A stretch of DNA of 17,240 nucleotides from Clostridia bacterium (GCA_017432405.1 JAFRJF010000125.1:1-17240); one strand, 5' to 3'. Shown: positions 1 to 8,104, counted from the stretch's first letter. Translations and numbers: made by a program. Notes: generated by a model from the sequence alone, not told the origin.

Positions 1-194
1 GCCTATATCTCCTGTACTTTCTCAGTCAGCATTTTTCCAAATCGCATATCTATCTATATTTCCCAGTCCTGCAGGCATGCAGTTTTTTTAGCGGATGGTA
101 CCCATATTTGAGTGCTTACGTGCATAAAACAAGGCCCCGCCACCACTGATGGCAGTGTGGGAGCCGTGGTGTGTCTTGTGCAAGCTGGAATTTG

Positions 195-502
195 TCACTC
201 TAAAGCCGTTAACCGCTCATTAAGGAATTGCTCTACACAATCTGCAAAGTCTAACTCCATTCTTTCAGCAAGAACGGCCAACCACCAGACACATTCGCCA
301 ATCTTGGAAGGAAGCAGTACTTTATCTTCACTTGGCCAGCGTCCCTGATTATCCATCGTAAATCTTCCGACCAATCCAGCATCAGTCAAAAAAGCTAACG
401 CATCTTCTTCCACCGACCAGACAGAGCCGTGAATCTGCCTTTCCAGATCATGATAGCGGCTTCTATTTCTGCTGACTGTGTACTCACATCTTTCAAATCC
501 AT
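195..502 (-). pseudogene. MazG-like protein, broken by an apparent 1-nt deletion
   Basis: The C-terminal part reads as a MazG-like all-helical fold (SVWSVEEDALAFLTDAGLVG, then KIGECVWWLAVLAERM). The MazG metal-binding pattern ExxE...ExxD is degenerate: the first acidic pair is missing and the second reads KIGE, so catalysis is doubtful. A GGAGGT at 516-511 lies 8 nt before an ATG at 502, the natural start. That frame gives MDLKDVSTQSAEI and then leaves the family sequence, ending at a stop after 35 codons. The family sequence continues one base out of phase as RSRYHDLERQIHG. Restoring one base near 463-466 joins both halves into an uninterrupted ~103-residue protein. The uninterrupted frame starting at 518 places the Shine-Dalgarno inside codons 2-4, so it is unlikely to be the real start. 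The surrounding DNA is AT-richer than the rest, which suggests transfer. A sequencing error is the main alternative to a true pseudogene. Confidence 0.65.
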
Positions 503-529
503 ATATCAACACCTCCATAAATTTCGAGT

Positions 530-661
530 TGTCGCTCCGACATCTAAATCACAGCTTCAACCCTACCGCAAAAACATCTAAATCACTAACTCAACCCTAT
601 GACATCTAAACCGGCAACTCAACCCTCTGCAAATTTCGCTTGATATGTTCTGTCGGAGCGA
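530..661. repeat. Three degenerate direct repeats inside an 11-bp inverted repeat; possible IS remnant
   Basis: Units begin ACATCTAAA and end TCAACCCT, at 540-573, 574-601 and 602-630 (periods 34 and 28). The block is bounded by TCGCTCCGACA (532-542) and its exact reverse complement TGTCGGAGCGA (651-661). Multiple internal repeats next to TGT-starting ends are typical of IS21-family termini, but no transposase lies in the window and no target duplication was identified. It sits directly upstream of the MazG-like gene. A structured regulatory leader is an alternative. Confidence 0.6.
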
Positions 662-739
662 TTTTTTCGGTCATTTTCACTCATCGCGGCTGACTATCAA
701 ATCCTCGAAAAGCCCATAAATCAAGCACTTTTTCGGCGG

Positions 740-2077
740 TCAGTCTTGAACCCGTGACATCAATACTACGGTCTCGACGTGTCCCGTCCACGGGAACATG
801 TCCACGGGCTGCGCCCACGCCAGGCGGTAGCCCCTCGCGGCGAGGCGCTTCACGTCCCGGGCGAGGGTGGCGGGGTTGCAGGAGACGTAGGCCAGCGCGG
901 GAATGCGGGCGTCGGCGACGGCCTCCAGCAGCGCGGCGTCGGCCCCCTTGCGGGGCGGGTCGAGTATGGCGGCGTCAAAGCGCTCGCCCCCTTTGAGCAG
1001 GCGGGGAATCTCTGTGGCGGCGTCGCCGCAGAGGAACCCCGCCTTTGCTTCGAGGCCGTTGCGCTCGGCGTTGCGCTTCGCGTCGGCGATGGCGGGGGGA
1101 ACGATCTCGATGCCGGTGACCCGGCGGGCATGCCGCGCCGCGCAGAGGGTGATCGTGCCCGCGCCGCAGTAGGCGTCCAGCACGTTCATGTCGCAGCCGG
1201 GGCCGATGCCGGCGGCTTCCAGCGCGGCGGCGTACAGCCGCTCCGCCTGGTCAGGGTTGACCTGGAAGAAGGACTGGGGCGAGATCGTGAAGCGCAGGCC
1301 CATCAGCGTGTCCGGCAGCGCTTCCTCGCCGAACAGGCGGGTGCAGCGCCCGTCCAGCGCGTGGGCGGGGCGGCGGTTCAGCTGGCACAGCCACAGCGAC
1401 CGAAGGGACGGCAGCGCCTGGGCGAGGGCGGGGGAGAGGCGCCGCGCCTCCGGCAGGATTGGGGCGTCGGCGCAGAGTATGAGCATCAGCGCCCCCTCCC
1501 GGTTCACCCGGGTCACCAGGTACTTCAGGCGCCCGGCGCAATCGAGCCCGTCCAGGTGCTCCGAGAACCAGCGCAGCGCCTCGACGCTCTGGGACCGCTG
1601 GAGCAGGCAGTCCGTCAGCGGGTTGACCCGATGGCTGCCCCGGGCGAACGCGCCGATGACCGCGTGGCCGTCCTGCCGGGCGATGGGGTATTCCGCCTTG
1701 TTCCGGGTCCTGTCCGGAGCTTCGCACCCCAGCGTGGGCCGCACCTCTGGCGCTTCGACGCCGCCGATGCGCGTCAGCGCGTCGTGCACGATCTGCCGCT
1801 TCAATTCGAGGGTGCGCGGGTAGCGGATGTGCCGCGCCTGGCAGCCGCCGCATGCGCTGGCGTGGGGGCAGGCGGGGACGACGCGGTCCGCCGACGGCTT
1901 GAGCACATCACAAAGAGACGCTTCACAGAAGCGCCCCTTGTCCTGGGTGACGACCGCCGTCACCCTTTCGCCGGGTATCGCCCCCGGCACGAACACCGCG
2001 CGGCCGTCGGCCAGCCGGCCCACCCCCTGCAGCTCGGAGCCGATGCCGGTGATGTCGATCGTTTCGGTTGGTCTCAT
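740..2077 (-). CDS. rlmD: 23S rRNA (uracil-5-)-methyltransferase, TrmA/RlmC/RlmD family
   Basis: SAM-dependent enzyme that methylates C5 of a uridine in 23S rRNA, acting in the cytoplasm. Numbered from the ATG at 2077, it has an N-terminal TRAM domain (about 1-60). The iron-sulfur cluster cysteines are C70, C76, C79 (CPHASACGGC) and C157 (DCLLQ), as in E. coli RumA/RlmD. The SAM-binding motif is LDAYCGAGTITL (about 300-311), followed by LDPPRKG. The catalytic nucleophile is the cysteine of YVSCNP (about 400), and the general base is the glutamate of GHVETV (about 435). Length, 445 residues, is normal. The frame opens further upstream at an ATG at 2116, but the extra 13 residues have no family similarity and neither start has a strong ribosome site. 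It lies downstream of the small gene at 2219, on the same strand after a 141-nt gap. The exact target uridine (RlmC versus RlmD type; Firmicutes homologues can be dual) cannot be read from the sequence. Confidence 0.93.
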   Translation of the reverse strand: MRPTETIDITGIGSELQGVGRLADGRAVFVPGAIPGERVTAVVTQDKGRFCEASLCDVLKPSADRVVPACPHASACGGCQARHIRYPRTLELKRQIVHDALTRIGGVEAPEVRPTLGCEAPDRTRNKAEYPIARQDGHAVIGAFARGSHRVNPLTDCLLQRSQSVEALRWFSEHLDGLDCAGRLKYLVTRVNREGALMLILCADAPILPEARRLSPALAQALPSLRSLWLCQLNRRPAHALDGRCTRLFGEEALPDTLMGLRFTISPQSFFQVNPDQAERLYAAALEAAGIGPGCDMNVLDAYCGAGTITLCAARHARRVTGIEIVPPAIADAKRNAERNGLEAKAGFLCGDAATEIPRLLKGGERFDAAILDPPRKGADAALLEAVADARIPALAYVSCNPATLARDVKRLAARGYRLAWAQPVDMFPWTGHVETVVLMSRVQD

Positions 2078-2158
2078 CAACGCGTTCCATGTCGGGCTGT
2101 CCCAGGCCAAACACATAAGATGTCATGGGAATGCAGCGGTGGCCTCCGGGTCGCCAAA

Positions 2159-2184
2159 GTGGCGGCGCAGGCGCCGTCGCTACA
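2159..2184. repeat. REP-like GC palindrome, copy 1
   Basis: Contains GGCGGCGCAGGCGCCGTC within the gap between the small protein gene and the methyltransferase. Its reverse complement, beginning GTAGCGACGGCG and ending CGCCGCCAC, matches the element at 8176-8200 except for a few bases. Related palindromes occur at 12518-12579. Confidence 0.6.
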
Positions 2185-2218
2185 GCGTCGGTGTGATTGC
2201 CGGGACAGCCTTTCCTCT

Positions 2219-2434
2219 CTAAAATCCCTGTTCCATCAGGTACTGGCGGGCTTCTTCGGCTTCGGATTCCAGCGCCCGGATCTCGATATCCTCCCTGTGG
2301 CTGTCGATGGCGTCGGGCTTATTCCAGTCCACCAGAAAGCCGGCTTCGCGCAACAGGCCTTCGATCTGCTCCGCCTGCTGCGCGCTCCGCGCGATATAGA
2401 TGACGCGCCACAGCGCCGATGGATTGCCTCGCAT
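2219..2434 (-). CDS. Small DUF2007-like protein, 71 residues
   Basis: The sequence WRVIYIARSAQQAEQIEGLL followed by EIRALESEAEEARQYL matches the pattern of a short Firmicutes family (often annotated as hypothetical or DUF2007-like signal-transducing protein). Those proteins have a beta-alpha-beta fold starting with a W-K/R-V-x-Y-I-A strand and ending in an ESEAEEA helix. The biochemical role is unknown. The frame opens with GTG at 2443, but AGGAAGG lies immediately before that codon and about 10 nt before the ATG at 2434, so the ATG is preferred. A good promoter lies just upstream, and the RNA methyltransferase follows on the same strand. No membrane segment or signal peptide is visible. Confidence 0.75.
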   Translation of the reverse strand: MRGNPSALWRVIYIARSAQQAEQIEGLLREAGFLVDWNKPDAIDSHREDIEIRALESEAEEARQYLMEQGF

Positions 2435-2464
2435 GGGGTTCACCGCCTTCCTGTATTTGAGTTC

Positions 2465-2493
2465 ATTATATAATAGGATTTATGGGAAGTCAA
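2465..2493 (-). promoter_or_regulatory. Sigma-A-type promoter for the 2434-740 unit
   Basis: On the minus strand TTGACT (2493-2488) and TATAAT (2470-2465) are separated by exactly 17 bp. Predicted transcription starts near 2458, about 24 nt before the ATG at 2434. Confidence 0.8.
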
Positions 2494-2550
2494 CCCGGGA
2501 ACAAAAAACAGGGCGTAATATAAGTTAACGGTAAAGTTGGAGGAATGCAG

Positions 2551-2579
2551 TTGACCGGATTGTCATTCTCATGTAGAAT
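2551..2579 (+). promoter_or_regulatory. Sigma-A-type promoter for the exporter/glycosyltransferase operon
   Basis: TTGACC (2551-2556) and TAGAAT (2574-2579) are spaced 17 bp apart. Predicted start near 2586 leaves a leader of about 58 nt before the TTG start at 2644. The region 2444-2643 is a divergent intergenic space, AT-richer than the flanking genes. Confidence 0.75.
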
Positions 2580-2643
2580 ACAAATTGGATTATCATGATT
2601 GCATCGCGGCCTGTTCAGGCCGCTTTCGGGAGGGTTTGCGTAA

Positions 2644-3426
2644 TTGGCTTCGAGAAGGGAACAGTACACGGCGGACAAGTTCATATCGCTATTCGGCGAG
2701 CTGGTGAAGCGGGATCTGCGGAAGAAATACCGGCGCAGCGTGCTGGGCTATTTCTGGAGCCTGTTGAACCCGCTGATGATGATGGCGGTCATGATGGTCG
2801 TGTTCTCCTACATGTTCAGGTTTGAGATCGAAAACTATCCGCTGTACCTGATCTGCGGCCAGACGATGTTCAATTTCTTCAACGAATCCACGAACATGTC
2901 GCTGTATTCCATCATCGACAACGGGACGCTGCTGAAGAAGATCTATGTGCCCAAGTACGTCTTTCCGATATCGCGGGTGCTGTCCTGCTTCGTGACGATG
3001 TCCTTCAGCCTGGTGGCGATACTGATCGTCATGGTGTTCACACGGGTGCAATTCCATCTCACGGTGCTGTTGTTCTGGGCGCCGATGCTCTACCTGCTGG
3101 TGTTCTGCTGCGGCATGGGCCTGCTGGTCTCGTCGCTGGCCGTGCGCTTCAGGGACGTGATCCACCTGTACAGCGTGCTGACGATGCTGTGGATGTACGC
3201 CACGCCGGTGTTCTATCCCATCGAGGCGGTGCCGCCCCAGGTGGCCGCGCTGATCCGGCTGAACCCGATGTACGTGTTCATCACGCTGTTTCGCGAGCTG
3301 CTGCTGTACGGCAGGGTGCCCGGGGTGGGCATGTGGCTGTCCGGCGCGGCGATGGCGGCGCTGGTGTTCGGCTTGGGCGCCTGGGTGTTCAGCCGGTTGC
3401 AGAAGACCTTTATCTACTATATCTGA
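2644..3426 (+). CDS. Polysaccharide ABC exporter, ABC-2 type permease (Wzm/TagG family)
   Basis: Integral membrane subunit of an ABC exporter that moves a lipid-linked polysaccharide or teichoic-acid-like polymer across the cytoplasmic membrane. It has 260 residues, the family's usual size. A basic, cytoplasmic N-terminus ([20 protein letters not shown]) leads into about six hydrophobic segments, roughly at 36-58, 66-82, 107-130, 137-165, 172-195 and 230-250. The segment [25 protein letters not shown] is characteristic of Wzm/TagG/RfbA permeases. The start is TTG at 2644, supported by GGAGGG at 2629-2634 with a 9-nt spacer; no in-frame ATG is equally well placed. The partner ATPase begins 17 nt after the stop. 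The transported polymer is not defined by this protein, but the GlfT2-like gene downstream suggests a galactofuranose-containing glycan. Confidence 0.92.
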   Translation: MASRREQYTADKFISLFGELVKRDLRKKYRRSVLGYFWSLLNPLMMMAVMMVVFSYMFRFEIENYPLYLICGQTMFNFFNESTNMSLYSIIDNGTLLKKIYVPKYVFPISRVLSCFVTMSFSLVAILIVMVFTRVQFHLTVLLFWAPMLYLLVFCCGMGLLVSSLAVRFRDVIHLYSVLTMLWMYATPVFYPIEAVPPQVAALIRLNPMYVFITLFRELLLYGRVPGVGMWLSGAAMAALVFGLGAWVFSRLQKTFIYYI

Positions 3427-3443
3427 CGGACAGGAGCGGGAAC

Positions 3444-4184
3444 ATGAGTCCGATCATAGACGTGCGGAACGTGTCCATGTGCTTCCGCAAGGAAAACGAA
3501 AAGACGGACACCCTGAAGGAATTCTTCGTCAAGCTGGTGCAGCGCAGGCTGCGCTATACCGAGTTCAGGGCGCTGGACCACGTCAGCTTCTCCATACAGA
3601 GGGGCGAGGCCGTGGCGCTGATCGGCGTGAACGGCAGCGGCAAGAGCACGATGCTGAAGCTGATCGCCGGGGTGATGGACCCCACCGGCGGCGACGTGGC
3701 GGTGAACGGCACCATCGCGCCGCTGATCGAGCTGGGCGCGGGCTTCGACGTGGACCTGACGGCCCGGGAAAACATCTTCCTCAACGGCGCGCTGCTGGGC
3801 CACAACCGGCGGGAGATGCAGAAGAATTTCGACAAGATCGTGGATTTCGCCGAGCTGTGGGATTTCCTCGACGCGCCGATCCGCAGCTTCTCCTCGGGCA
3901 TGATCGCCCGCCTGGGCTTCGCCATCGCCACCGAGGTCAAGGCCGACATACTGGTGGTGGACGAGATTCTGTCAGTGGGCGACTTCAACTTCGCCCAGAA
4001 GTGCCACCGCCGCATGGAGAAGATGCTGGCGGACGGCACGACGCTGCTGTTCGTATCTCACAATACCGACCAGGTGAAGGAGCTGTGCCCCCGGGCGATA
4101 TGGCTGGACCATGGCAATGTGATGCTGGACGGCCCCTCCGCCGAGGTCTGCGATACCTATTTGGAGCAAAAGGCCCAGGCCTGA
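3444..4184 (+). CDS. Polysaccharide ABC exporter ATPase (Wzt/TagH family, short form)
   Basis: Cytoplasmic ATPase that energises the permease encoded just upstream. It has 246 residues. Walker A is GVNGSGKST (61-69), the Q-loop region reads [10 protein letters not shown] (93-102), the ABC signature is SSGMI (150-154), Walker B is ILVVDE (169-174) and the switch histidine is in SHN (H206). The PLIELGAGF box is typical of O-antigen/teichoic acid exporters. The C-terminal carbohydrate-binding domain found in Wzt proteins that recognise a chain terminator is absent, so export probably does not need such a cap. The ATG at 3444 has AGGAG 7 nt upstream; the open frame runs far upstream but has no similarity there. 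The stop TGA at 4182-4184 is 18 nt before the next gene's preferred start. Confidence 0.94.
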   Translation: MSPIIDVRNVSMCFRKENEKTDTLKEFFVKLVQRRLRYTEFRALDHVSFSIQRGEAVALIGVNGSGKSTMLKLIAGVMDPTGGDVAVNGTIAPLIELGAGFDVDLTARENIFLNGALLGHNRREMQKNFDKIVDFAELWDFLDAPIRSFSSGMIARLGFAIATEVKADILVVDEILSVGDFNFAQKCHRRMEKMLADGTTLLFVSHNTDQVKELCPRAIWLDHGNVMLDGPSAEVCDTYLEQKAQA

Positions 4185-4202
4185 TGAAAGGTGGTTTGCG
4201 CT

Positions 4203-6113
4203 GTGATTTTGCAGGAGCTTCGGTTTCCAAACTATGAAACGTGCGCCGATTATGGGATGTATTTCCGCCTGGAGGGCGAGAGCAGGGCCGCGGTGGACGC
4301 GCCGCAGGATAAGGTGGCCGACGAGCTGGCCCACTACGAGCGCTTTTTCCGCCGGAAGGCCGACATTCACTACGACAATGCCGCCCTGCGCCGGGCCTAC
4401 TACGACCCCGAGACGCGGGCGCTGCACCTGGCCAGCTGGCAGCGGGCGGGCTTCGATACCTATTTCAACTGCTTTTCCGTGGGCAAGTGGAAAAAGTATA
4501 CCCGGCTGGACAATTTGAAGCTGCGCATCGAGCTGAAGGGCAGCTTCCAGGTCACGGTGCTGCACATGTATTCCATGTACACCGAGCCCTTCGAGCACGC
4601 CTTCTGCGAGCGGGTCTGCCGGGCTTCGGACCGGACGGCCTTTGAATTCGACATTCCCCTCAGCGGCCTGGAGGGCGGCATCGTGTGCTTCCGGCTGTAC
4701 GCGCTGGAGGGGGCGGACAACGTGTTCTACGGCGGCGGCTACGTCACCGACGTGGACGAGGCTTCGCTGAACCCGGTGGACATCGCCATCGACACCTGCA
4801 CCTTCCGCCGGGAGCGCTACATCATGCGCAACGTGGCCCTCATGAACCGGGACATCATCGAAAATCCCAAAAACCCGGTGCACGGCCACCTGGACATTTT
4901 CATCTCCGACAACGGCCAGACGCTGGACGTGGACGCCATGCAGACCGACCGGGTGCATATCTTCCCGAACCGCAACGTGGGCGGCGCGGGGGGCTTCACC
5001 CGGGGCATGATCGAGATCCTGGACATGTTGCCCAAGCGCCCCTTTACCCATGTGCTGGTGATGGACGACGACGTGCTGATCAACACCGACGCCCTCGTGC
5101 GCACCTACCGGCTATTGCAGTTTTTGAAGCCGGAATGCCTCGGCAAGACCGTGGCCGGGGCCATGCTGCGCCTGGACAACCGCAGCATGCAGCACGAGTG
5201 CGGCGGCTGGTGGGACGGCTTCTGCGTGCACAACGACAAGACCAAGCTGGACCTGACCCGGATCGAGAACATACTGTTCAACGAGAAGGAGGACATGGCC
5301 AACTACAACGCCTGGTGGTACAGCTGCATTCCGGCCTCGAAGATCTCCAACGACAACCTGCCCCTGCCCATCTTCATCCGCTACGACGACGTGGAATTCG
5401 GCCTGCGCACCGGCAGCGATATGATCGCCATGAGCGGCATCTGTCTGTGGCACGAGCCCTTCGAGTACCGCTTCTCCGCCTCCTCACAGTACTACGAGAT
5501 CCGCAACGAGATGATCGTCAACGCGCTGCACATGCCCGGCTTCGGCTTCAAGCAGGCCCGGGAGGTGCTGCGGTATTCGGTGAAGGTGAACATCGGGCGC
5601 TACCGCTATTCCGACTGCAAGCTGGCCTTCAAGGCCATGGAGGACTTCTGCAAGGGCCCGGAGTTCCTGCTCAACACCGACGGCGAGGCGCTGCACAAGG
5701 AGATCATGTTGATCGGCGACCGCTTCCAGCCGCTGAAGGAGCTGCCCGTGCGCTTCGATGAGAACGAGTACATCAAGAGCCAGCGCATGGAAAAGCCGTC
5801 AAAGAAGCGCCTGCGCATACTGACGCTGAACAGGCACCTGTTGCGCCGCAAGGGCGACTCGGTGGTGGACGCGGCGATGAACGGCGTGAAGGACTTCGCC
5901 GGCAAAAAGCGGGTGCTGAACTACGACGTGGGCGGCCACCGGGGCTTTGTCACCGAGTACAACCGCAAGCGCCTGATGGAGACGCTGCGGGGCTACCGCC
6001 GGACCGTGAAGCTGATGAAGGCGAAGTACCCCAAGGCCTGCGAGGCCTGGCGCCAGGCCATGCCGACGCTGACGTCGAGGGCGTTTTGGGACGGGTATTT
6101 GGGGTTGAAGTGA
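4203..6113 (+). CDS. GlfT2-like galactofuranosyltransferase family glycosyltransferase (GT2)
   Basis: Predicted to transfer sugars, most likely galactofuranose from UDP-Galf, onto a growing envelope glycan at the cytoplasmic face. The 636-residue length is close to mycobacterial GlfT2. An N-terminal beta-rich region (about 1-200) precedes a GT-A domain with NVGGAGGFTRGM (258-269), the metal-binding triad DDD (288-290), WWYSC, the acceptor-site pair in RYDDVEFGLR (D395, D396) and the histidine of WHEPF (H417). A basic helical C-terminus follows. All these boxes match the GlfT2 family layout. The frame opens at GTG 4191, but AAAGGTGG at 4187-4194 is ideally placed (8 nt) for the GTG at 4203. 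It is third in the operon with the exporter, so synthesis and export of one polymer are coupled by inference. No glf (UDP-galactopyranose mutase) gene is in the window, so donor sugar is not proven. Confidence 0.85.
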   Translation: MILQELRFPNYETCADYGMYFRLEGESRAAVDAPQDKVADELAHYERFFRRKADIHYDNAALRRAYYDPETRALHLASWQRAGFDTYFNCFSVGKWKKYTRLDNLKLRIELKGSFQVTVLHMYSMYTEPFEHAFCERVCRASDRTAFEFDIPLSGLEGGIVCFRLYALEGADNVFYGGGYVTDVDEASLNPVDIAIDTCTFRRERYIMRNVALMNRDIIENPKNPVHGHLDIFISDNGQTLDVDAMQTDRVHIFPNRNVGGAGGFTRGMIEILDMLPKRPFTHVLVMDDDVLINTDALVRTYRLLQFLKPECLGKTVAGAMLRLDNRSMQHECGGWWDGFCVHNDKTKLDLTRIENILFNEKEDMANYNAWWYSCIPASKISNDNLPLPIFIRYDDVEFGLRTGSDMIAMSGICLWHEPFEYRFSASSQYYEIRNEMIVNALHMPGFGFKQAREVLRYSVKVNIGRYRYSDCKLAFKAMEDFCKGPEFLLNTDGEALHKEIMLIGDRFQPLKELPVRFDENEYIKSQRMEKPSKKRLRILTLNRHLLRRKGDSVVDAAMNGVKDFAGKKRVLNYDVGGHRGFVTEYNRKRLMETLRGYRRTVKLMKAKYPKACEAWRQAMPTLTSRAFWDGYLGLK

Positions 6114-6116
6114 TAA

Positions 6117-6156
6117 GCGAAAGGCCCATGCCGGTCAAACGGCATGGGCCTTTCGC
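6117..6156. terminator. Bidirectional terminator between the glycan operon and pyrH
   Basis: A perfect 17-bp stem, GCGAAAGGCCCATGCCG (6117-6133) with its complement at 6140-6156, and a 6-nt loop. It lies 3 nt after the glycosyltransferase stop and 9 nt after the pyrH stop on the other strand, so it can serve both converging transcripts. T-rich tracts are short on each side. Confidence 0.85.
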
Positions 6157-6165
6157 ATACGGGTT

Positions 6166-6885
6166 TTACAGGTGCACCACGGTCCCCAGGTCCTCGCCCC
6201 GGGCCACGCGCAGCACGTTGTCCAGGTCGTCCATGTTGAAGATGCGGATGACCGGGATGCGCTGGTCCAGGCAGAGCTGGAAGGCGGAGGTGTCCATCAC
6301 CTTCAGGCCGCGCTCGATGGTCTCCCGGTAGGTGATGTCCCGGATCAGCTTGGCGTCGGGGTTTTTGCGGGGGTCGGAATCGTAGACGCCGTCCACCGTG
6401 GTGCCCTTGAACACGGCGTCCGCGCCCAGCTCCGCGGCCCGCAGCGCGGCGGCGGTGTCGGTGGTGAAGAAGGGGTTGCCGCTGCCGCCGGCCAGCAGCA
6501 CGATCTCGCCACGCTCCAGCGCGGCCACGGCCTTGTCGGCCCGGTACAGCTCGGCAAAGCGGGTCATCTCCTGGGCGGTGAACACGGTGGCCCTGCGGCC
6601 CAGGCGCTGCAGCGCGTCCTGCACGCACAGCGCGTTGATGATCGTCGCCAGCATGCCCATCTGGTCGGCCAGCACCGGGTTCATCTCATCGGTGAAGCGG
6701 CCGCGCCAGATGTTGCCGCCGCCCATCACCACGCCCACCTGCACGCCCAGGGCGGCGAGGTCCGCGATGGCCTTCGCGGCCCGGTCCACGCGGCCGGCTT
6801 CAAAGCAGTGGGAGGCGTCGGTGGGGGAATAATGCTCCGGGGCGAGGGTCTCGCCGCTGAGCTTGAGGATGATGCGCTTGTACAT
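6166..6885 (-). CDS. pyrH: Uridylate (UMP) kinase
   Basis: Catalyses ATP-dependent phosphorylation of UMP to UDP in pyrimidine nucleotide synthesis, as a cytoplasmic hexamer. The 239-residue protein has the family boxes in order: KLSGETL near the start, VMGGGNIWRG, DQMGMLATIINAL, LLAGGSGNPFFTTDTAAALRA, FKGTTVDGVYDSDP, and a C-terminal RVARGEDLGTVV. AAAGGA lies about 9 nt before the ATG. It follows the HD-GYP gene by 41 nt on the same strand and is probably co-transcribed with it. In most bacteria pyrH follows tsf and precedes frr; here frr is missing downstream and the gene ends at the shared terminator. Confidence 0.97.
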   Translation of the reverse strand: MYKRIILKLSGETLAPEHYSPTDASHCFEAGRVDRAAKAIADLAALGVQVGVVMGGGNIWRGRFTDEMNPVLADQMGMLATIINALCVQDALQRLGRRATVFTAQEMTRFAELYRADKAVAALERGEIVLLAGGSGNPFFTTDTAAALRAAELGADAVFKGTTVDGVYDSDPRKNPDAKLIRDITYRETIERGLKVMDTSAFQLCLDQRIPVIRIFNMDDLDNVLRVARGEDLGTVVHL

Positions 6886-6926
6886 ATCTTTTATCCTTTC
6901 CTTGTCTGCATTTGCTTACGCAATTA

Positions 6927-8066
6927 CTATGCGCTCTTCGCATAAGAATCATCGGCGTAGCGCCGGCGTGCGGCGTCGATCTGGTCGTAGGCGGCCACGA
7001 AGGCCTTGACCACCTCAGGGTCGAACTGGGTGCCGCTGCAGCGCACGATCTCGTCATAGGCTTGCTTGGGGTCCCAGGCGTCCTTGTAGCTGCGGCGGCT
7101 GGTCAGCGCGTCGTAGACGTCGGCCACGGCCACGATGCGGCCCTCGAGGCTGATCTCGTCGCCCTTTTCGCCGCTGGGATAGCCCTTGCCGTCGTAGCGC
7201 TCGTGATGCTCCAGCGCGACGGTGCGGGCGAGGGTCATGGTGTCGCCCTCCACGTTGTGCAGCAGATGCTCCCCGTAGCCGGGGTGCTTTTTGATCACGG
7301 CGAATTCCTCGTCGGTGAGGCGGCCCGGCTTTTCCAGGATCTCCGTGGGGATCATCAGCTTGCCCAGGTCGTGCATCGTTGAGGCCAGGCGGAGCGTCTC
7401 CACGGCCGCCTCCGGCATGCCCATCTGGGTGGCGATGATCCGGGAATACTCGGAGACCCGCTTGATGTGCTGCCCGGTCTGTTCGGATTTGTTCTCGGTG
7501 ATCTCCGCCAGGGACACGATGACCTCCTCCTGGATGCGGCTGGTCTCCTCGGCCTTGTCCTGCAGGTAAGCGCCGTATTCAAAGATCAGAGAGAAGAAGC
7601 GCATCAGCAGGAACATCAGCGCGCCAAGCACAGGGTTGACGAATACGATCAGCAGCAGCCCGTAGGAGCCACGGCTCATGCTCCTTGCGGTTTCCTTTGA
7701 AAAGGGCTGTTGGTTATCAACGATGCCGGAGATCAGCTTTTCAAAGAACCGGGTGTAGTAGTACAGCACGACCAGCGACAGCAGCGTGATGAACAGCTCG
7801 ATGGCCTTTCGGTATACTTCTTCCATAGAGCCGAGGTCGGCGATTTCAGACAGGAAGCTGAATATGGGGCTGTGGCCCAGCACGCTCTCGATGTCGCTGA
7901 TTGTGCCGTCGAAAAACCCGGATAGGAGCGGGGTGTCCAGTGAAAAGACCGCCACCATCTGTAAAACGGTGACGACCATCATGACGATTACGAGCACCTT
8001 CGCGATGACGGCCACGACCCGGAGTATCTTTGCGATTCTGCCCAGCTTATCCTTGACGTCATTCAT
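6927..8066 (-). CDS. Membrane-anchored HD-GYP domain protein, probable c-di-GMP phosphodiesterase
   Basis: Predicted to hydrolyse cyclic di-GMP at the inner membrane surface. The 379-residue protein starts at ATG 8066, preceded by GAGGT 6 nt upstream; the frame extends to 8132 but that extension lies in repeat sequence. Hydrophobic segments are at about 14-43, 92-105 and 135-165, forming a membrane sensor region with a short external part between the first two. A likely signalling helix (about 168-195) leads to the HD-GYP domain: H200, HD at 232-233, KKHPGYGEHLL with H261, the hallmark HHERYDGKGYP (287-297) and RIVAVADVYDALTSRRSYK. All predicted metal ligands and the GYP triplet are intact. 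It sits between tsf and pyrH, where other genomes have no such gene. No GGDEF cyclase is in the window, and the sensed signal is unknown. Confidence 0.92.
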   Translation of the reverse strand: MNDVKDKLGRIAKILRVVAVIAKVLVIVMMVVTVLQMVAVFSLDTPLLSGFFDGTISDIESVLGHSPIFSFLSEIADLGSMEEVYRKAIELFITLLSLVVLYYYTRFFEKLISGIVDNQQPFSKETARSMSRGSYGLLLIVFVNPVLGALMFLLMRFFSLIFEYGAYLQDKAEETSRIQEEVIVSLAEITENKSEQTGQHIKRVSEYSRIIATQMGMPEAAVETLRLASTMHDLGKLMIPTEILEKPGRLTDEEFAVIKKHPGYGEHLLHNVEGDTMTLARTVALEHHERYDGKGYPSGEKGDEISLEGRIVAVADVYDALTSRRSYKDAWDPKQAYDEIVRCSGTQFDPEVVKAFVAAYDQIDAARRRYADDSYAKSA

Positions 8067-8104
8067 GGATTTACCTCGATGGGGCAGCGGTGGGTGTGGA
8101 GCGC

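Noticed and set aside
112..194. Possible small genes or a hairpin (CACCAC...GTGGTG) at the left edge
   Set aside because: Short imperfect palindrome with no T-run; no frame with a ribosome site or recognisable product in 1-194.
779..2473. 564-codon open frame on the plus strand
   Set aside because: It overlaps the RNA methyltransferase on the opposite strand, has no recognisable domain, and long antisense frames are expected in DNA this GC-rich.
3972..5051. Long minus-strand open frame over the ABC ATPase and glycosyltransferase
   Set aside because: His/Val/Gln-rich low-complexity product that is a shadow of the well-recognised plus-strand genes.
6928..6944. TATGCG/CGCATA hairpin at the end of the HD-GYP gene considered as a terminator
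   Set aside because: Short stem overlapping the stop codon and no T-run, so read-through into pyrH is more likely.
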